64,000 nucleotides of DNA, taken from NCBI RefSeq assembly GCF_001905665.1, contig NZ_LIVX01000001.1, positions 1,116,001-1,180,000 of the forward strand. Reading direction: 5' to 3'. The first letter of the stretch is position 1. Every line of letters starts with the position of its first letter. Below the pieces are notes generated by a model that saw only the letters and a program-made list of their open reading frames with translations, made no database searches and had not been told where the DNA came from. Made by a program: the position numbers and the translations under genes. This document shows, piece after piece, positions 1 through 7,616 of this stretch. Source of the stretch: Streptomyces sp. CB02261 (GTDB lineage: Bacteria; Actinomycetota; Actinomycetes; Streptomycetales; Streptomycetaceae).

Positions 1-456
1 GTGTTCGCGGCGGGCTTCCTCGTCGGCGGCGCCCCGCTGTACGTGGTGGCCGCGCTCACGGACACCACCGCGCCCCTGCTCGTGACGGCGGCGGCGGCCG
101 GGTTCGGCGTCGGCGTCCTCAACCCGATCCTGACCACGGTCCTGTACGAGCAGGTGCCGGACGGTCTGCGCAGCCGGGTCATGGGCGCGAGCACGGCCGG
201 GGTGCTGCTCACGACTCCCCTGGGCGGTCTGGCGGAGGGGCTGCTGGTCGAGCGGGCCGGGCTGACGGCGACGCTCCTGTGGACCGGGGGGCTCTACCTC
301 CTCGCCACGCTCGCGCCGCTGGTGTTCCCGGCGTGGCGGGGCATGGACGAGGCACCGGACGCGGAGGCGGGTGCGGAGACGGGGACGGAGGCGCCGGGGA
401 GCGGCGGCGTCAGCAGGTCGGAACCTTCGACTCCTGGCCCTGCCCCAAAGCCCTGA
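1..456 (+). CDS. MFS transporter, C-terminal fragment
   Basis: This is the 3' end of a gene that starts before the window. The 151 residues contain about four hydrophobic segments, including one with GFGVGVLNPILTTVLYEQVP, a small-residue-rich helix like the fifth transmembrane repeat of major facilitator drug exporters. A short acidic/proline-rich cytoplasmic tail follows. The role would be proton-coupled export of a small molecule at the membrane; the substrate cannot be told from this part. Its last 47 bases overlap the end of the convergent Lon-like gene, so the two transcripts collide. The first in-window GTG is not necessarily the real start. Confidence 0.8.
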   Translation: MFAAGFLVGGAPLYVVAALTDTTAPLLVTAAAAGFGVGVLNPILTTVLYEQVPDGLRSRVMGASTAGVLLTTPLGGLAEGLLVERAGLTATLLWTGGLYLLATLAPLVFPAWRGMDEAPDAEAGAETGTEAPGSGGVSRSEPSTPGPAPKP

Positions 457-1204
457 GGGACGCCACCGCGTCGCTGAGCGCGGAGACCGGGACCAGTCGC
501 AGGCCCTTCGGCAGTTCGGACTCGGCCTCGGAGCACTCGGCCTTCGGTACGAGGAAGACGGAGGCCCCGTCCCGGGCGGCGGCCTGCGTCTTGAGGGAGA
601 CCCCGCCGACCGCGCCGACGGAGCCGTCCGGGTCGATCGTGCCCGTACCGGCGACGATCCGGCCGCCCGTGAGGTCCCCGCCGTCACCGTTGCCGTCGAG
701 CTTGTCGACGATCCCGAGGGAGAAGAGCAGCCCGGCGCTGGGCCCGCCGATGTCAGCGAGGTGCAGGGTCACCTTGACCTTCTCGGGGTCCTTCTTCAGG
801 TACCCGAGGGCGGCGAGGGAGGCCGCGTCCTGCGACTCCTTCATCTGCCCGAGGTTGTGCTTCTCGATCTCGGCGTCGGACTTCCCCGAGGGGTAGACGG
901 AGTCGTGCGGGAGCACGGCCCGGTCGGTCCGGAACCAGGCGTCGGCCACGTCCGCGAGGTCCACGTCCGTGGACGGACCGGTCGCGACGATGGTCGTCAT
1001 CCGCAGCTGGCCCTCGGTGGCGCGGACGGGGGCGCCGGTGATGGTGATGACCTCACGCCCCGAGACCTTGCCGAGCACATCGGCGGTGGTGCCGGGCTGG
1101 GCGATCGCGTACGGCAGCGGCGCGAGCCCGACGACGGCGAAGAGCGCGGCGACGGGCAGGGCGCAGAGAGCGAGCGCGCGGGACCGGGAGAGACTGGAGA
1201 GCAC
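410..1204 (-). CDS. Secreted/membrane-anchored Lon-like (S16) protease-domain protein
   Basis: A 264-residue protein with an N-terminal hydrophobic anchor (about residues 8-32), a linker, and a C-terminal Lon-type proteolytic domain. The Ser-Lys dyad is visible as GGPSAG (Ser156) and GGVSLKTQAA (Lys205), with TGTIDPDGSVGAVGG between them, as in the YlbL/Lon family. Many actinobacterial relatives of about 350 residues also carry a PDZ domain before the protease domain; none is recognisable here, so this is a short form. It would act outside the membrane on unknown substrates. The start is GTG, with a G-rich stretch almost touching it, so the start is less than certain. It is convergent with and overlaps the upstream MFS gene. 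Confidence 0.82.
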   Translation of the reverse strand: MLSSLSRSRALALCALPVAALFAVVGLAPLPYAIAQPGTTADVLGKVSGREVITITGAPVRATEGQLRMTTIVATGPSTDVDLADVADAWFRTDRAVLPHDSVYPSGKSDAEIEKHNLGQMKESQDAASLAALGYLKKDPEKVKVTLHLADIGGPSAGLLFSLGIVDKLDGNGDGGDLTGGRIVAGTGTIDPDGSVGAVGGVSLKTQAAARDGASVFLVPKAECSEAESELPKGLRLVPVSALSDAVASLRALGQGQESKVPTC

Positions 1205-1420
1205 GCCCCCAATCTACTGGGACGCGAGCGCCGCCCGCCCCCGCGGGCACCCCGCCTCCCGAAACCCGCGGGCGCAACCCGCACCCACCGTTGCGGGCAG
1301 GCCCAGCGACGGCGCCGCACCACCCGTTGTGCCCACCCGTTCCGCCCTGGGGGTCCCCCCGGACGGAGTCCGGGGGGAGGAACAGTTGCCCACAACGGGT
1401 GGACCTGGTCGCCGCGTGCT

Positions 1421-2062
1421 CTAGCGCAGGGCGTCGGCGACCTCCCTCGCCGCGTCGACCACCCTAGGCCCCACCCGTTCCGGCACCGCGTCCGCCAGCA
1501 TCACGACGCCGACGCTGCCCTCGACGCCGGTCACGCCGACGAGCGGCGCGGCGGCGCCGCTCGCGCCGGCCTCCAGTTCGCCGTGGGTGAGGGTGAAGCC
1601 CGGTTCGATCAGACCGCCCTGCCGGGCGGCGAGGATCGCGCGGCCGGCCGCGCCCCGGTCGAGCGGGTGCCGGAAGCCGGCCCGGTAGGCGACGTGGTAG
1701 TCGGTCCAGGTCGGTTCGACGACCGCGACCGCGAGCGCCTCCGCCCCGTCGACCAGCGTCAGGTGGGCCGTCGCGCCGATGTCCTCGGCGAGCGAGCGCA
1801 GCGCGGGCAGCGCGGCCTCGCGTACCAGGGGGTGGACCTGGCGGCCGAGCCGCAGCACACCGAGGCCGACGCGCGCGCGTCCGCCGAGGTCGCGGCGGAC
1901 GAGGGCGTGCTGTTCCAGGGTGGCGAGCAGACGGTAGACCACGGTCCGGTTGACACCGAGTTTGTTGGACAACTCGGTGACCGTCAGGCCGTGGTCGGTG
2001 TCGGCGAGCAGCTTGAGGACTCTGAGTCCCCGGTCGAGCGTCTGGGAGGTCTCCGCGGTCAC
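1421..2062 (-). CDS. IclR-family transcriptional regulator
   Basis: A 213-residue regulator. Residues about 5-65 form the IclR winged helix (TLDRGLRVLKLLAD, then LTVTELSNKLGVNRTVVYRLLATLEQHALV). The rest is the IclR effector domain with the usual RHPLDRGAAGRAILA segment. GTG at 2062 is chosen because GGAGAGGG lies 5-8 bases upstream and the family alignment begins there; the open frame continues further upstream without family similarity. It is a single-gene unit with no adjacent target operon in the same orientation, so the regulon is unknown. The effector domain (about 145 residues) is slightly shorter than usual. Confidence 0.9.
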   Translation of the reverse strand: MTAETSQTLDRGLRVLKLLADTDHGLTVTELSNKLGVNRTVVYRLLATLEQHALVRRDLGGRARVGLGVLRLGRQVHPLVREAALPALRSLAEDIGATAHLTLVDGAEALAVAVVEPTWTDYHVAYRAGFRHPLDRGAAGRAILAARQGGLIEPGFTLTHGELEAGASGAAAPLVGVTGVEGSVGVVMLADAVPERVGPRVVDAAREVADALR

Positions 2063-2489
2063 GACGCCCTCTCCTTCGGAGTGAGTGGTGGCGGGCTCCC
2101 ACGGGGTTACGACGCCGGTCCCGTCGGCGACGCACGTCAGAGGCCGCCGGCAGGAAGGGGTACACCGGCTGCGCTCCGCGGCGGCGCTGCCACGGGGCGA
2201 ATGCTTTGAGCCGGGACAGTAGCGACCCGCTCCGCTCAGCGGAAGACCTCGTCCAGAATCCGGGCGTCGGCGACCGGATAGAGACGGTTCGGGACCTTCG
2301 TCGGTCACGTGCGGGACTTCGGCGGACAAGATCGCCTTTGTCGTGCCCGTACCGTGGGAGGTGCCCGGGGGCCGGCCGTGGGGGCCGGTCCCCCGGTGCC
2401 CTGTCCCGGCCCGCGGGTGCTGCCGCGCGGCGGGACGGCTGAGGCCCGTACGAACGACGTCGTACGGGCCTCGGCCATGCCTCGGGCGG
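2063..2489. other. Intergenic region between IclR gene and helicase
   Basis: 427 bases without a convincing gene. It holds the upstream region of the IclR gene and the helicase terminator at 2441-2472. Open frames here are GC-driven and lack a ribosome binding site or family resemblance. I see no clear promoter boxes. Confidence 0.6.
2441..2472 (-). terminator. Terminator hairpin after the DEIH helicase gene
   Basis: A perfect 13-bp inverted repeat (GAGGCCCGTACGA / TCGTACGGGCCTC) with a 6-base loop lies 18 bases past the helicase stop codon. There is no long U tract, as is usual in Streptomyces. Confidence 0.75.
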
Positions 2490-4280
2490 TCACCGCATCC
2501 GGGTGGCCCACTCCTGCACCTTCTTGATCCGCTCACGGATCTGGCCGGCGGTCGCCTCCGCGCTCGGCGGCCCGCCGCACACCCGCCGCAGCTCGGTGTG
2601 GATCACGCCGTGGGGCTTGCCGGTCTGGTGGACGTACGCGCCGACCATCGTGTTGAGCTGCTTGCGCAGTTCGAGCAGTTCCTTGTGGGAAACGACCGGC
2701 CGCCGCTCGGCGGGAAGCTCCAACAGGTCCGCCTCGTCGTCCGGCTTCTTGCGGCTGTGCGCGATCTGCCGGGCCTGACGTTTCTGCAGCAGGAGCTGCA
2801 CCTGGTCGGGTTCGAGGAGGCCGGGGATGCCGAGGTAGTCCTGTTCCTCGGCGCTGCCGGGGTGGGCCTGCATGCCGAACTCGGCGCTGTTGTACAGCAC
2901 GCGGTCGAAGACGGCGTCGGACTCCAGGGCCTCGAAGGGCAGCATGTCCTGCTCGCCGGTGTCCTCGTCCTGCTGCTTCTCCGCCTCCGCCATCTCCTTC
3001 TCGGACTCGGCGTACGGATCCTCCTCGCCCGCCTTCTTGGGCTTGTCGAGGACGTGGTCCCGCTCGACCTCCATCTCGTTGGCGAAACCGAGGAGGCTGG
3101 GAATCGTGGGAAGGAACACGGAGGCGGTCTCGCCGCGCCTGCGCGAACGTACGAAACGGCCGACGGCCTGCGCGAAGAAGAGCGGTGTCGAGATCGTCGT
3201 CGCGTACACGCCGACGGAGAGGCGGGGCACGTCGACGCCCTCGGACACCATGCGGACGGCGACCATCCAGCGGTCGGTGCTTTCGCTGAACTCGTCGATG
3301 CGGTTCGAGGCGCCCGTGTCGTCGGAGAGGACGACGGTGGGCCTGGTGCCGGTGATCTCGCGGATCAGCTTGGCGTACGAGCGGGCCGAGTCCTGGTCGG
3401 AGGCGATGACGAGGCCGCCGGCGTCCGGGATGGACTTGCGGACCTCGGTCAGCCGCTGGTCGGCGGCGCGCAGGACGTTCGGCATCCAGTCGCCCTTGGC
3501 GTCGAGCGCGGTGCGCCAGGCCTGCGAGACCGCGTCCTTGGTCATCGGCTCGCCGAGACGGGCGGCGATCTCGTCGCCGGCCTTGGTGCGCCAGCGCATG
3601 TTGCCGCTGTAGGAGAGGAAGATGACGGGCCGGACGACGCCGTCGCCGAGGGCGTTCCCGTAGCCGTAGGTGTAGTCGGCGGAGGACCGCCGGATCCCGT
3701 CGTTGCCCTCCTCGTACGTGACGAAGGGGATGGGGTTGGTGTCGGAGCGGAACGGGGTGCCGGTGAGCGCGAGCCGCCGCGTGGCGGGCTCGAAGGCTTC
3801 CAGGCAGGCCTCGCCCCAGGACTTGGAGTCTCCGGCGTGGTGGATCTCGTCGAGGATGACGAGGGTCTTGCGCTGCTCGCAGCGGTTGCGGTGGAGCATG
3901 GGCCGGACGCCGACACCCGCGTAGGTGAGGGCGACGCCGTCGTACTCCTTGCTGAGCGGCCCGGCGCTGTACTCCGGGTCCAGCTTGATGCCTATCCGCG
4001 CGGCGGCGGCGGCCCACTGCTTCTTGAGGTGCTCGGTCGGCGCGATGACGGTGATCTGCTGCACGACGTGGTGGTGCAGCAGCCACGAGGCGAGGGTCAG
4101 CGCGAAGGTGGTCTTGCCGGCGCCGGGGGTGGCGACGGCGAGGAAGTCACGGGGCTGCTCCTGGATGTACTTCTCCATGGCGCCCTGCTGCCAGGCGCGC
4201 AGCTTGCCCGCGGTACCCCAGGGGGCCCGGCCGGGGAAGGCGGGAGAGAGGTGATGGGAGGAGGTGGTGGTAGTAGTCAC
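2490..4280 (-). CDS. DEAD/DEAH-box (DEIH) superfamily 2 helicase
   Basis: A 596-residue SF2 ATPase. Motif I is TPGAGKTT (about residues 50-57), motif II is DEIH followed by HAG, motif III is LTGTPFRSD, and motif VI is QAVGRFVRSRRRGE. Domain 2 includes VSEGVDVPRLSVG. The C-terminal third is charged and coiled (EKEMAEAEKQQDEDTGEQD) and ends with a helical segment. The domain layout resembles restriction-type/ComFA-like DNA translocases, but no nuclease or methylase partner is present. It is a monocistronic conserved streptomycete gene as far as the context shows. The start is GTG after a GGAG. Its nucleic-acid substrate is not known. Confidence 0.88.
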   Translation of the reverse strand: MTTTTTSSHHLSPAFPGRAPWGTAGKLRAWQQGAMEKYIQEQPRDFLAVATPGAGKTTFALTLASWLLHHHVVQQITVIAPTEHLKKQWAAAAARIGIKLDPEYSAGPLSKEYDGVALTYAGVGVRPMLHRNRCEQRKTLVILDEIHHAGDSKSWGEACLEAFEPATRRLALTGTPFRSDTNPIPFVTYEEGNDGIRRSSADYTYGYGNALGDGVVRPVIFLSYSGNMRWRTKAGDEIAARLGEPMTKDAVSQAWRTALDAKGDWMPNVLRAADQRLTEVRKSIPDAGGLVIASDQDSARSYAKLIREITGTRPTVVLSDDTGASNRIDEFSESTDRWMVAVRMVSEGVDVPRLSVGVYATTISTPLFFAQAVGRFVRSRRRGETASVFLPTIPSLLGFANEMEVERDHVLDKPKKAGEEDPYAESEKEMAEAEKQQDEDTGEQDMLPFEALESDAVFDRVLYNSAEFGMQAHPGSAEEQDYLGIPGLLEPDQVQLLLQKRQARQIAHSRKKPDDEADLLELPAERRPVVSHKELLELRKQLNTMVGAYVHQTGKPHGVIHTELRRVCGGPPSAEATAGQIRERIKKVQEWATRMR

Positions 4281-4406
4281 GATCTCCGGGTTCGACGCTC
4301 GTCCAGATATGACAACCGGGCCACCTTACCGGCGGCCCGGCCGGAACCTCGTACGAAACGGGTCGGGGTCGGCCCGGTTGCGATCCACCTCACGTCGGCG
4401 GGAAAC

Positions 4407-4799
4407 TCACCCCGCGTCGGCCGGGATCAGCTCGCGGAGCCTCCGCGCGATCACCTCGACCTCGTCGGTCTCCCCCGTCGCCACGTCGATGACCAGGCGT
4501 TCCGCGGCGTCGATGTCCGGTCGCGGCTGGACTCCGTTCATGGCGAGGAAGGTGACGCAGGACAGCCACGCCGTGCGCTTGTTCCCGTCGACGAAGGGGC
4601 GGTTGATCGCGAGGGAATGCAACAGCGCGGCGGCCTTCGCGACCACGTCGGGGTAGGCCTCCTCCCCGAACATCGCGGCCGAGGGACGGTGCACGGCCGA
4701 GTCGAGCAGTCCCGCGTCGCGGACGACGATCTTCTGGTCGTCGACCGCGTGCTCGGCGATGATCAGGACGTCCTCGGCCGAGAGGTAGACACAGGTCAC
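4407..4799 (-). CDS. Doc/Fic-family toxin (death-on-curing type)
   Basis: A 130-residue Fic-fold protein of Doc size. Doc toxins inactivate translation by phosphorylating EF-Tu through the motif HxFx(D/N)(A/G)NKR. Here the motif reads NRPFVDGNKRT at residues 66-76, so the position of the catalytic His is Arg67; the DNA reads AAC CGC CCC TTC and supports this. The remaining residues (D71, G72, N73, K74, R75) are intact. GTG at 4799 overlaps the antitoxin stop in a GTGA, which indicates translational coupling. Whether the protein is a toxin with altered chemistry or an inactive form cannot be told from sequence. Confidence 0.87.
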   Translation of the reverse strand: MTCVYLSAEDVLIIAEHAVDDQKIVVRDAGLLDSAVHRPSAAMFGEEAYPDVVAKAAALLHSLAINRPFVDGNKRTAWLSCVTFLAMNGVQPRPDIDAAERLVIDVATGETDEVEVIARRLRELIPADAG

Positions 4800-4996
4800 T
4801 TGAGCCGCTCCATCAGCTCGTGCCACTTGCTCGCCTGCTCCATGGCCGTCTTGCGCACGATGGCCTCCTGAGCCGTACGCGCCAGGTAGTCGTCGACGGC
4901 GCGGAGCAGTATGGCGTGCATGCTGGTGCCCTCCTGCTCGGCGCGCTGCTTGAGGGCCTCGGTCTGGTCGTCGCGGAGACGCAGGTTCATAGCCAT
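4796..4996 (-). CDS. Antitoxin of the Doc module, ribbon-helix-helix type
   Basis: 66 residues beginning MAMNLRLRDDQTEALKQRAEQ. This is a short beta strand followed by two helices, as in CopG/MetJ ribbon-helix-helix DNA-binding antitoxins. The C-terminal part (ARTAQEAIVRKTAMEQASKW) is the likely toxin-binding helix. The start at 4996 is chosen at the first Met of MAMNLR; a second ATG two codons later is also possible, and no strong Shine-Dalgarno is seen for either. A nine-base inverted repeat overlaps the start and could be its autoregulatory operator. It is the first gene of the two-gene TA operon. Confidence 0.85.
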   Translation of the reverse strand: MAMNLRLRDDQTEALKQRAEQEGTSMHAILLRAVDDYLARTAQEAIVRKTAMEQASKWHELMERLK

Positions 4997-5031
4997 ACCA
5001 GAACGGTACCATCGTGGGGTCATTCTGGTAT
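4995..5031. promoter_or_regulatory. Candidate autoregulatory operator of the TA operon
   Basis: The perfect inverted repeat ATACCAGAA (4995-5003) and TTCTGGTAT (5023-5031) flanks a 19-base spacer containing the palindrome GGTACC. It covers the antitoxin start and the end of the upstream MFS gene, a typical place for ribbon-helix-helix operators. Binding is inferred, not shown. Confidence 0.5.
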
Positions 5032-6501
5032 CACCCCATCACCGCCCCGCTCCGCCCCCAGCCGGGTCGCCACCCACGCCCCCACCGCCGCCACCCCCGC
5101 CATCGGCAGGAAGACCGCCGCGAAGGCCGCCGGGTGGGAGCCCGTGGACGCGTGGGAGGTGACCGCGTGGCCGACCGCGCCGCCGCCGAGGGCCGCGAAG
5201 GCCGCGCCGCCCGCGGCGAGGAGGAGGACGTTGGAGAGGCCGTCGGAGATCTGCAGGGCGGCCGAGTTCGCACCCACCTCCTCGGGCGCGGAGAGCTTCA
5301 TGAGGAGCACGCTCGTCGAGGAGATCACCGCTCCCATGCCGAGGCAGCCGACGCCCCAGGCCGCCGCGACCACCCAGACCGGCACCGCCGTGATCAGCAC
5401 GCTCGGCGCCGCCGCGATCGCGAGCGCCACCAGGACCATGCCGAGGACGACGAGCCGCTCCCGGTACGGCTCCGTCCACGGCCGCGCCTGGACGTACGAG
5501 CCGAGCGCCCAGGTGAGGCCGCCCAGGGCCAGCGAGAGACCGGCCAGGGTGGGGCTCAGGCCCCGCTGGGTGACCAGCATCAGCGGGACGAAGGACTCGG
5601 CCGCGATGAAGGCGCCGGCGGCGATGCCGCGCAGCAGGACGACGGAGGGCAGGCCGCGGGCCGCCACCCAGGTGCCGCGCGGCAGCAGGCCGCGGACGGT
5701 GGGCACGAGGAGCGCGAGGCCCACGGCGGCCGGGAGCAGGGAGAACCAGCGCAGTTCCTGACCGCCGTACTGGAGCAGCGCCGCGCCGGCCGAGATGCCG
5801 AGCGCCAGCCGGATCCGGCGCCGGTCCCAGGCGGCGACGGGCGCGTCCGGGTCGGCGGGGCCGGAGGCGGTGCGGCGTATCGCGGGGAGGGCGAGGGCCA
5901 GCGGGAAGACGACGAGGACGGGGATGCCGAGGAAGACCCAGCGCCAGCCGAGGTGCTCGGTGACCGTGCCGGAGGCGAGGGGCCCGACCACGGAGGGGAC
6001 GACCCAGCTCGCGGCGAACGCGGCCATGATCGCGGGCCTGAGGTGCTCCGCGTAGGCGCGGCCGACGATCACGTACAGCGCGACGATGACGAGGCCGCCG
6101 CCGAGGCCCTGGACGGCCCGGCCGAGGATGAACAGCCACATGGCGCCGGCGGTCCCGGAGAGCAGCAGTCCCGCGGCGAAGGCGCTGATGCCGGCGGTCA
6201 GGGGGGCGAGCGGCCCGCGCCGGTCGGACCACTGTCCGGCGAGGACCATGCCGAAGAGGCTGGTGGTGAAGTACGCGGAGAAGGCGAAGGCGTAGAGGGA
6301 CACGCCGTTCAGCTCGCGGGCGGCGACGGGCATGGCCGTGCCGACGGCGGTCGCCTCGAAGGCGATGAGCAGGACGACGGAGACGATGCCGATGCTGAGC
6401 GCCCGGTGGGCCGGGTCGAGAACGGACCCCTTGGTGTCGTCGTCGGCACGGGGTCCGGGGCTGTCGGCGACGTCGGCGTCGCGGGGTTCGAGGGCGCTCA
6501 T
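5020..6501 (-). CDS. MFS transporter, DHA2-like drug/proton antiporter
   Basis: 493 residues with about 14 hydrophobic segments after a 35-residue acidic cytoplasmic N-terminus. The first helix carries AFEATAVGTAMPVAARELNG, and the loop-2 motif is GQWSDRRGP. The motif LGRAVQGLGGGLVIVALYVIV is the family's antiporter-type helix 4-5 region. It would export a small hydrophobic compound in exchange for protons; no substrate is predictable. It ends 23 bases before the antitoxin start and so may be co-transcribed with the TA pair. The ATG sits directly after a run of Gs. Confidence 0.88.
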   Translation of the reverse strand: MSALEPRDADVADSPGPRADDDTKGSVLDPAHRALSIGIVSVVLLIAFEATAVGTAMPVAARELNGVSLYAFAFSAYFTTSLFGMVLAGQWSDRRGPLAPLTAGISAFAAGLLLSGTAGAMWLFILGRAVQGLGGGLVIVALYVIVGRAYAEHLRPAIMAAFAASWVVPSVVGPLASGTVTEHLGWRWVFLGIPVLVVFPLALALPAIRRTASGPADPDAPVAAWDRRRIRLALGISAGAALLQYGGQELRWFSLLPAAVGLALLVPTVRGLLPRGTWVAARGLPSVVLLRGIAAGAFIAAESFVPLMLVTQRGLSPTLAGLSLALGGLTWALGSYVQARPWTEPYRERLVVLGMVLVALAIAAAPSVLITAVPVWVVAAAWGVGCLGMGAVISSTSVLLMKLSAPEEVGANSAALQISDGLSNVLLLAAGGAAFAALGGGAVGHAVTSHASTGSHPAAFAAVFLPMAGVAAVGAWVATRLGAERGGDGVIPE

Positions 6502-6683
6502 CCCCCCAGAGTAAGAGGTGAAGTTTCGTATGACCCCTGTCAGGAGTCCCGATCCCGGTCAGCCCTTCGACGTACGACTGTGAACGGGGTGTATCGCCAC
6601 CATGGCAGTCGCATGGCACGGCCCCCGAAGCCCTTGAGCCCCTCCCGGCCCCGCCCTAACGTCGTACTCGTCGCACCACACAC

Positions 6684-6758
6684 GACCGTGTGCCCGAGTG
6701 GTTGAGGGGCTCGCCTGCAAAGCGAGTTACGTGGGTTCGAATCCCGCCACGGTCTCCA
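6684..6758 (+). tRNA. tRNA-Cys (anticodon GCA)
   Basis: The cloverleaf was folded by eye. The acceptor GACCGTG pairs with CACGGTC. The anticodon stem CTCGC/GCGAG carries the loop CTGCAAA (anticodon GCA). The T arm is GTGGG-TTCGAAT-CCCGC and the variable loop is short. The discriminator base is U, the identity base for cysteine, and CCA is encoded. Length is 75 nt with CCA. Confidence 0.9.
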
Positions 6759-6907
6759 AGCGGTCCTGTCCACGGGACCTGCACCACCGCCTGACGGGTG
6801 TGCCGCCGCCTGCGCGCGCACCCGTATGGCGGTCCCGCTCGTGTCCCCGTCCGCCGCGACGGCCGAGGACTGACGGGCGCGGCGGTCGAACCCGCCCGCT
6901 TCCCTGA

Positions 6908-6934
6908 GTGCCGGCCCGTGATGCGGGCCGGCAC
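6908..6934 (-). terminator. Terminator of the lipoprotein/WXG-like operon
   Basis: A perfect 11-bp stem (GTGCCGGCCCG / CGGGCCGGCAC) with a 5-base loop ends two bases beyond the lipoprotein stop codon, in the right place to end the minus-strand operon. Confidence 0.75.
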
Positions 6935-6936
6935 CT

Positions 6937-7614
6937 TCATTGCAGCAGGTCGTCGGGAACGGCTGTCTTCTCCTCGCAGCCGAGGAGCTCGCGTGTGCTC
7001 TCCGCGAGAGACTTGAGCAGCTGCTCCGTCGAGACCGCCCGGTCGCCGCCCCGGTCCTTGTCCAGGACGGAGACCTGGAGCGGCAGCTCCTCGCCCTGGC
7101 CCGCCGCCGTTCCCGCGACCGTGCACGGCATGACGAGCGGGGTGCCGACGATGTCGGGCCGGGAGGCCACGTACACGCCGTCGGCGACCGTCCGCCAGCG
7201 GAGCCTGCCCTGCCCGGCGCTCACGTACGCGATGTCGTACATGGACCAGGAGACGGCGGCGGACACCCGCCTGGCGGACCCGTCGGCCTTGCCCTCCAGC
7301 TCACACGGGCGGTAGGTGACGCGCCGGAGGTCGTCCTTCGCGGCGGTCCAGGCCTGCGCCTCCGCGAGCATGCGGCTCTTCATGTCGGGGAGCGCGAGGC
7401 CGAACGCACGGAACTCGCCACCGAGGTCGGCCTTCACCGCGGCGACGGCATTCTCGCCGAACAGCTCCTGGCAGGTCTTGAGCGCGGCCGCCGACACGGC
7501 GTCCGTCCCCTTCGGCTCCGGGGCATCCCCGCCACCGCCGCCGCAGGCCGTCGCCGAGAGGGCGACGGCGAGCGCGACGGCGGACCTGCCCGCCCACCTC
7601 CTGATGACCGGCAT
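6937..7614 (-). CDS. Putative lipoprotein of unknown function
   Basis: 225 residues with a lipoprotein signal: positive RRWAGR, a hydrophobic stretch, then LSATACGGGGG, in which Cys is the lipidated residue. The mature part has conserved-looking segments SWSMYDIAYVSAGQGRLRWRTVADGVYVASRPDIVGTP and several Cys. I do not recognise the family. It is the last gene of a three-gene minus-strand operon and starts within a few bases of the preceding stop. ATG at 7614 is chosen because AGGTGA lies just upstream; a GTG at 7620 overlapping the previous stop is the alternative. Its context suggests it serves the neighbouring WXG-like secreted protein at the outer face of the membrane. Confidence 0.82.
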   Translation of the reverse strand: MPVIRRWAGRSAVALAVALSATACGGGGGDAPEPKGTDAVSAAALKTCQELFGENAVAAVKADLGGEFRAFGLALPDMKSRMLAEAQAWTAAKDDLRRVTYRPCELEGKADGSARRVSAAVSWSMYDIAYVSAGQGRLRWRTVADGVYVASRPDIVGTPLVMPCTVAGTAAGQGEELPLQVSVLDKDRGGDRAVSTEQLLKSLAESTRELLGCEEKTAVPDDLLQ

Positions 7615-7616
7615 GA

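Noticed and set aside
371..2209. A 612-codon open frame on the plus strand
   Set aside because: It is antisense to the Lon-like and IclR genes, has Arg/Gly/Pro-rich shadow composition and lacks a start signal. High GC makes such frames common.
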